Position numbers and translations under genes: made by a program. Below are positions 57,890 through 64,000 of a DNA stretch of 64,000 nt, piece by piece; the stretch's first letter is position 1; every line of letters begins with the position of its first letter. The DNA is from Monocercomonoides exilis. Lineage: Eukaryota > Preaxostyla > Oxymonadida > Polymastigidae. Location: positions 2,337,501 through 2,401,500 of the forward strand of contig LSRY02000003.1 in NCBI GenBank assembly GCA_001643675.2, given 5' to 3'. Below the pieces are notes generated by a model. The model worked only from the letters and a program-made list of their open reading frames with translations, did not search any database and was not told where the DNA came from.

Positions 57890-59131
57890 TTATATGAGAA
57901 CCTGAAAAAATACATCTTTTCCATTAATTTTTGTATTTGGGGCACGAAATGTGAGAGTGTTTGTGGGAGTGAAAGTGGAGACGAGAAGAGAGAGAGAGGC
58001 ATCGCTGAAGGGAGCAACGCATCCGAGAGCATACTCCACCGTGGCACATGGGCTTTGCTGTGTTTTGCCACAGGCATCAGCATCAGTTCCACCATTTGAG
58101 ACTATTTTGTTCTGGTTGATGATCGGAAGCCAGCCATTATACACTGCATTGTCAGCTGTATTGTTATTCCACACTCTTTTTGTTGGGGTTGTTGAGCCAC
58201 AATTCTCGAATGGGGATTGAGTGATGTTGCTTCCGTAAAAGAACACATCATTCCCCCTGCCATTCGTCGCAGTATTTCCATCGAAGAAACAGAATGTGAT
58301 GAATTTCATTCCATTCATCCAAGAGTAAGTTCCATCAAAGTATATTCCGGCTCCGCCCCATTTGGAAGAAGAAGTTAATTTGTTATTGATGAACTGACAC
58401 TCAACGATTGAAAACAGGTTGGGCTTGTTATTCGGAGGCCAATGAAACGTGAGAGAGCCAGTTGAATCGTTGCCAGAATTTGCGATGCACTTGCAGTTTG
58501 TGAACAAGAATTGAGCATTTGATGGCATATCATTGAGCCAGAAATACCAGCCAGTTCCACACCAATATGTTATTGAACAACTTTCCACTATATTTTCTGA
58601 AAATGTCCAAACAGTATTTGTTAGCGGAAACATGATGCAATTCGCTCCTCCATGAGTAGCCGAGCAATATGTGAAATTGGATTTTGACATTCTGATTAGT
58701 AATAAATATTGGCAGAGTAACGCTCCTCCATGACCTTCACCTGAGCAAGAACATTGGTTGAAAGAACACGAAGTGATTGAGAGATTTGCATTTGTACAAG
58801 TAACTGAAAGCGCTCCTCCGTTATTTGACCCACCATTTGAATCATTCCATTCACACCATTCGAAGCAATGACTGTTCACATCAAAGGAATCCAATCTTCC
58901 AGGTTTCGCTCTTTGAGATTCAGTTCCAATATGAACTTCAGCAACATTTGATAAAGATCGAGTTTGGTGGAGGAAAGAGGTGTTGAAGGCAGAGAGAGAA
59001 GTGGAAGGACTGTTGATGTTGGGGAGGATGGCTCCATCGATGGAGTTATGAGAGCATTGGAAGAGAGAGAGAAAAAACGTTGCAAAAAGGATGGAGAAAA
59101 GGATATAGAAAAAGAAGAAAAGGAATGCAGG
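57890..59131 (-). CDS. Copy L: medium-form beta-helix paralogue with leader-like stretch but no ATG
   Basis: The frame is open for 413 codons after a TAA at 59,132-59,134. Its first residues form a strongly hydrophobic stretch, FLFFFFYILFSILF followed by ATFFLSLFQCSHNSIDGAIL, that could be a degraded secretion leader, but no in-frame ATG exists. The core has FEWCEWNDSNGGSNNGG, GHGGALLCQ, HGGANCIMFP, FSENIVESCSIT, FINNKLT, FDGNTATNGRGNDVFF and DACGKTQQSPCATVEYAL. It ends soon after PNTKING, the medium-form breakpoint, with a short tail from the 3' flank. The last third is nearly the same as copies I and J. It may have lost its start codon, or use a start I cannot identify. Confidence 0.68.
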   Translation of the reverse strand, partial: PAFLFFFFYILFSILFATFFLSLFQCSHNSIDGAILPNINSPSTSLSAFNTSFLHQTRSLSNVAEVHIGTESQRAKPGRLDSFDVNSHCFEWCEWNDSNGGSNNGGALSVTCTNANLSITSCSFNQCSCSGEGHGGALLCQYLLLIRMSKSNFTYCSATHGGANCIMFPLTNTVWTFSENIVESCSITYWCGTGWYFWLNDMPSNAQFLFTNCKCIANSGNDSTGSLTFHWPPNNKPNLFSIVECQFINNKLTSSSKWGGAGIYFDGTYSWMNGMKFITFCFFDGNTATNGRGNDVFFYGSNITQSPFENCGSTTPTKRVWNNNTADNAVYNGWLPIINQNKIVSNGGTDADACGKTQQSPCATVEYALGCVAPFSDASLSLLVSTFTPTNTLTFRAPNTKINGKDVFFQVLI

Positions 59132-59134
59132 TTA

Positions 59135-60565
59135 ATATCTGCTGCGCTTCGTGAAGTGCACTTTTGCAGCTATTTGTATATTAGACAATGAAATTTTTCA
59201 GAGCTTTTCAATTTCCATTTGTGGAGTTATTTAACCAAATAATTATCGCACCATCTGTGTCTTCTTCAAAATAAACACAAAAATATTTGCGAAACAATCG
59301 TTCAACTCACAAATTCAGTTTTTGATTTTTATCTTTTAAGCTCAATTTGATGATGTTTTGTTGCAATTCCAATGAAATTCAAAAAGATTAGAACCGTTAA
59401 AAATTAATATTTTTTTAATCATTAAAAAATCCAATGTCAAAAGCTTCAATGATGGATATTTTTCAGAGAATTATTTTCATCATATGTTTTTCAGGACAAA
59501 TTTCAGTCTGAATTTGAAAAAAGCCCACCATTTTTGAATAAAATGAGTTTATTTGAATTCAAGAGTTTTATCAAAAATAATCATCATCTCAAACTGCTTC
59601 TCAGCTTTCAAATCAGTCATTTGTGTTCTTTGCAACAAAAAAAGAAAAGTCTGTTGGAAATTTTAAACTGAAAATTACACAAACACTCGTTTTGTTTCAG
59701 AAAATGGAGAATATTTCAAAATCATATTTTTTATCCTTCTTGTGTTCCCATGTCAAAAACATTCAATGAAAGAAAATCTTCATTTCAAGAATGAAGCTGT
59801 ATTTCGCAAGTATCTTGACAACAAAAATCGTCATTTTGTTTCAAATATGATGTTAATTTTTATGAACGAAACATATTTATGCTTATTATTATTGTTTCTA
59901 TCCAAAAAAATCTGAAACTTTCTATTGAAGAATCCACAACTATAAGATTGAAAATCCTCATCGAAGAAAGTGACAAATAAAGATTTTGAAGTTTCTTTGA
60001 AGAGATTTCTAACATATGAAAGTCAATTGATTGTTCATATGTTTCCTATTTATTAATTTAATAACTGGTCCTCTCTCTTTTTCCCTGTTTTTCAATTGTC
60101 TCATTTCTTTCACCAATCAATATTCAATTTTCAAAAATAGAAGAATTTCTTTATTGAAAATTCGAAACATTTCATGATGATGGAATTCAGCAAATTTCAA
60201 GTTGTAATTGAACCTACTGCTTATCCTTCCAAATAAAATAATGTTTTTTTTGATCGAATTCAAAATAAATCAATTTTTTGAAGGTTTCTCAAATTTCATG
60301 AATCTTCACACTGATATCAAATATAAAAATCATGCAGCATTCTTTTGAAAAACATTATAGAAAACGCTTTATATTCAATTTCATGAACAGAATAAAAAAT
60401 GGAAAAAAGTTCACAATTTTTACAGATTAAATATTTTTGTTGTTTCTTTTGTGAAAATCAGAAAACCATCATTTATTGTTAAAATTAGTTTCACTATTTT
60501 CTTTGAATAAAAAAACGTTTTTCGAAAGTTTTATCAATTGGATTGATTAATCTGATATCATTATA
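59135..60565. other. AT-rich region, no gene seen
   Basis: Upstream of copy L. Stops in all frames, with no repeat match that I could establish to the other 5' modules over its whole length. Confidence 0.5.
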
Positions 60566-60963
60566 CAGATATCGCATAAAATACCGGACATCGCACAAAA
60601 TACCGGACAAGATCGATTTCACAACAACCGCAAAAGGAAAAATTCTGACAATTTTCCTAAAGATATACCTCATCAATACAAACTCACGTGACGTATAAGA
60701 CTTTCATTACTTCCTCGTTTATGCTCGGAAAAAAAGCTTTTTTTAAAACTCGGAGAAATAGGATTTTGAATTTCTACGAGTTTTAAAAAAAGCTTTTTTT
60801 CCGAGCATAAACGAGGAAGTAATGAAAGTCTTATACGTCACGTGAGTTTGTATTGATGAGGTATATCTTTAGGAAAATTGTCAGAATTTTTCCTTTTGCG
60901 GTTGTTGTGAAATCGATCTTGTCCGGTATTTTGTGCGATGTCCGGTATTTTGTGCGATATCTG
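60566..60963. mobile_element. Near-perfect palindromic MITE, 398 bp, TA-flanked
   Basis: Arms of about 185 bp pair almost perfectly around a loop of about 25 bp near 60,750-60,775. The ends are CAGATATCGCA and TGCGATATCTG, flanked by TA (60,564-60,565 and 60,964-60,965). Each arm has two copies of an 18-19-bp unit (TCGCAYAAAATACCGGACA) near its tip. A TA target and a CAG start are typical of Tc1/mariner-type elements. No coding capacity. Confidence 0.75.
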
Positions 60964-60997
60964 TATCAAAATTTTCTAGAAAAAATTTTTGATTTGA

Positions 60998-61274
60998 CAT
61001 AAGGGGTAAAATACGGACTTTCAAGCTTTTTTTGCAGAAAGCAAGAAAAAATTGCTTCACTCATAACTTTGTTTCTCTTTCTCAGATTTCGAAACAAATT
61101 TGATTTGCATATCCGTAAGAAGGCAAAGTTGAAATCAAAACGAAAAGTTTTTCAACTTTTCACAAATGTCAAAAAATGGACTCATTTTTATTGTGTTTTT
61201 TGATCAAAAAAGTCAATGAAAAGTGCAAAATTTTTTTATGAAAATGCCTGAAGTGAAACGCTTTGCCCCATACG
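60998..61274. mobile_element. Diverged third copy of the 275-bp inverted-repeat element
   Basis: Aligns along its length with 42,595-42,872, including 'GACTTTCAAGCTTTTT' near the left end and 'GAAAATGCCTGAAGT' near the right. The ends CATAAGGGGTAAAATACGG and GCTTTGCCCCATACG form an imperfect inverted repeat. Confidence 0.5.
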
Positions 61275-62661
61275 CAAAGAGTATGTGAAGAAAATTACAC
61301 AAGTTTTTCATTCCACAAATCAAAAGATATCTTTTTTTTGTAAATGATCTTTTTCGAATTTATTTATTTATTTTTTTTTTTTTCGTGGAAACTTTGCAAA
61401 AAAGAAAAAAAAATACTGAAATTTGGATTGTTTTGAAGAAAGTCATCAAACATTTTTTATTTTGGTGATGAGATAAATAGACTGTTTTTGGTATTCAAAT
61501 GGAGCATGCAAAAAACATTAGCATAATCAAAATCTTATTAACTTTTTTTTTAATATTTTTTTTTATTCAAATTCTCATATGAAAAAGAATATTTCATTTT
61601 GAATTCACTCCCTACCAACATTTGAATAATAATTTGCATTTCAGTGGAATCAACAAAAAAATATTTTTCTTTCTATCAAAAATTTTTTTAAAAGATCAGA
61701 AATTTATCCGCACCCAAAAAATTAATCGGGACCTGAAATTTTTGGCTCTCCAGAGCACTTTTATTAAAAGCAAAGAATAGAAAAATTTTTAATATATAAT
61801 AACAAGCTATTCCTGAAAATATTTTTTTATTTTTTTGATATTTTGTGAAAAGATCTGGAGTTTTTTGTTTTATTTTTTTAGATCAAAGAATTACTCATAT
61901 TTTAACGAGTTTTTTGTTTTGAGTGTTCTGAGTATTGTTATTGTTAATAAATTTAACTTCTTTATAATTTTGGTTATATTTCGTTGTTTAACACTTCGTT
62001 TTTTTATTATTTTTTGCGTTTCACTTAATTTCGATAAAAATATTCTAAAAGAAAATTTTCGTTGTCTTGTTTTTATAAGTTGAATAATAGTTATAAAACT
62101 GATTGAAATGTGTATCATCAAAATTTTGAAATGAAAGAATGCGATTTGAAGAAAATGAAACAAAAATACACAATTGCAAGAATTTTGTGTAATAATCACG
62201 ATTATTAGGAATTCAAGTTTTTCCTCATATTTGATTCATTTGTGAATTGATAATTTTCATGTTTCTGCTATTTAATTAACGAAAGATCTAATATCTTCAA
62301 ATGTTATCTTCAATTTATCGTAATTTAGTGAAATGAAAAAAGTATTAAAAAAATGAAGAGTTAAACAATGAAAAATAACCAAAATTATAAGGAAGTTATG
62401 TTCAATAACAATAGCAACACTTAAAAATCTCAGAACAAAAAACTCATTGAAATATGTGCAAATCTTTGATCAAAAAATTATAACGAAAAAATTCCAGATC
62501 TTTTCACTAAATTTCAAAAAAAAATATTTTCAGGAATAGCATGCATTAACATTTTGAAGGTTTCCTGTCATTTCAATTTTAACAGAAATGCTCCTATGAG
62601 CTGGAATATTTAGGTCCCGATCAATTATTTGGGTGAATGAAAATTTCTGTCTTTTTCGGGT
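61275..62661. other. AT-rich region, no gene seen
   Basis: Long T and A runs and F/I/N-biased short frames on both strands. 'TTTAGGTCCCGATCAAT' near 62,610 and its complement-like partner near 61,720 (TTAATCGGGACCTGAAA) suggest a further loose inverted repeat from about 61,700 to 62,640, with weak pairing between. Confidence 0.45.
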
Positions 62662-63903
62662 TATTCTTTTGCTCTGACCTTTTTTAACCCACACTTTATT
62701 TTGTGGAGCTGGCTACGGCTTAATACAAGCTTGTAGCCAACAAAAAATAACTAGAAATGTTTATTTTTCTATATTTAACTTTTACAGAAAATTTTTTTTC
62801 TCACAATTTTTTTTTACTAAGAGATCTCGGTATTTTTTAATTTTATTTTTTGATCATTAAATTGATGGTCTTTCCATGAATATAACATTTTGGAAGTTTT
62901 ATGCAACATCATCATAATACAGAATATTCTTTTTTTTGTGTTTTATTTTATTTTAATTTTTAAATTTTTTTATTTTTATTTTTATTTTTATTTTTATTTT
63001 TATTTTTATTTTTATTTTTATTTTTATTTTTATTTTTATTTTTATTTTTATTTTTATTTTTATTTTTTATTTTTATTTTTATTTTTATTTTTGGCTTTTC
63101 ACATTTCACAAGTTTCTTTTTCACTTGTTTTCTCATTTCATCGACTTTTCGAAAAAATGAAATTTCATGAAGAATGATGAATTTTAATAAAAATTATAAA
63201 GCAGTATCTCATTTTTAACTCAACATATAATTGGACGCTCACATAATTTTTTGTTGAATAAATATGATTGGTTTAAAAATCAAAACTACCGAAATTGATG
63301 TTGCAAATTCAACTATTTAAAATCTAATTTTCTAAACTTTTTGGAACATCTGTGTTATTTCCATTTAAACATATATAAAGGATAATCAATATTATTTTTT
63401 CAAAAATTCATCATTCTTCATGAAATTTCATTTTTTCGAAAAGTCGATGAAATGAGAAAACAAGTGAAAAAGAAACTTGTGAAATGTGAAAAGCCAAAAA
63501 TAAAAATAAAAATAAAAATAAAAAATAAAAATAAAAATAAAAAATAAAAATAAAAATAAAAATAAAAATAAAAATAAAAATAAAAATAAAAATAAAAAAA
63601 TTTAAAAATTAAAATAAAATAAAACACAAAAAAAAGAATATTCTGTATTATGATGATGTTGCATAAAACTTCCAAAATGTTATATTCATGGAAAGACCAT
63701 CAATTTAATGATCAAAAAATAAAATTAAAAAATACCGAGATCTCTTAGTAAAAAAAAATTGTGAGAAAAAAAATTTTCTGTAAAAGTTAAATATAGAAAA
63801 ATAAACATTTCTAGTTATTTTTCGTTAGCTATGAACTTGTATTAAGCCGTAGCCAGCTCCACAAAATAAAGTGTGGGTTAAAAAAGGTCAGAGCAAAAGA
63901 ATA
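62662..63903. mobile_element. Long inverted repeat, about 1.24 kb, with TTTTTA-rich arms
   Basis: 62,662-63,185 pairs with 63,403-63,903 around a unique centre of about 217 bp. Outer ends are TATTCTTTTGCTCTGACC and its complement. Each arm has a TTTTTA/TAAAAA tandem array (62,967-63,091 and 63,499-63,597) of different length. Small differences near the outer part (CTTGTAGCCAACAAA against TTCATAGCTAACGAA) show divergence. No coding capacity and no clear target duplication, so a mobile origin is inferred from structure only. Confidence 0.55.
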
Positions 63904-64000
63904 TCCTTGCAATATTGCTAATTATTGGTTTTTTTGTTATGAAACAGAATTTTGAACCTTAGGCAGATAATGGCTTTGCTTCAAATTGAATATTTTCCAT
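63904..64000. other. 3' edge, nothing seen
   Basis: Unique AT-rich sequence with no recognised feature. Confidence 0.5.

Noticed and set aside
62890-63675. Frames of repeated FYFYFYF on both strands.
   Set aside because: Translation of the TTTTTA arrays of the inverted repeat.

Overview
The window looks like nuclear DNA of a microbial eukaryote, most likely a metamonad and perhaps an oxymonad such as Monocercomonoides. The reasons are AT-rich non-coding DNA, short GT-AG introns in one gene, long in-frame polyserine runs made by TCT/TCC microsatellites, and an expanded family of surface-type right-handed beta-helix proteins. These proteins carry GGA(L/A) and FxxN motifs like those of chlamydial Pmp proteins, plus a 'CG...PC.T...AL' motif. 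The placement is inference; I could run no search. No rRNA, tRNA, CRISPR array, prokaryotic operon or transposase gene was recognised.

Layout. (1) 1-2.8 kb: one ordinary gene, reconstructed here as four exons encoding about 670 residues. (2) 2.8-7.3 kb: AT-rich DNA with no gene seen. (3) 7.3-59 kb: an array of eleven copies of one beta-helix family (A 7.3, B 9.0, C 16.5 reverse, E 21.6, F 28.1, G 38.5 reverse, I 41 reverse, J 46.9, H 49.3, K 55.8 reverse, L 59.1 reverse), set in repeated non-coding modules, with two decayed reverse-strand coding remnants of other genes (25.4-27.4 and 31.5-33.0 kb). (4) 59-64 kb: gene-free DNA with several inverted-repeat elements.

Only copy C has an ATG followed by a signal peptide. 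The other ten begin abruptly at nearly the same point of the protein, without an in-frame ATG or signal peptide. They end at one of three shared 3' points, giving short, medium and long forms. This is the layout expected of one complete gene with a store of partial cassettes, although plain tandem duplication with decay would look similar.

A large inverted duplication dominates the right half: arms of about 6.4 kb (37.25-43.73 and 44.22-50.57 kb) around a spacer of about 0.5 kb, extended on both sides by more diverged homology.

The clearest mobile element is at 18,186-20,570. It has identical 197-bp terminal inverted repeats and an 8-bp target duplication (GAAAATCA), and its cargo is a decayed beta-helix gene of another subfamily. 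The unoccupied target is still visible in both paralogous upstream modules at 42.23 and 45.70 kb. Smaller non-autonomous elements are at 43.09-43.63 with its mirror, 42.60-42.87 with its mirror and a diverged third copy at 61.0, 60.57-60.96, and 62.66-63.90 kb.
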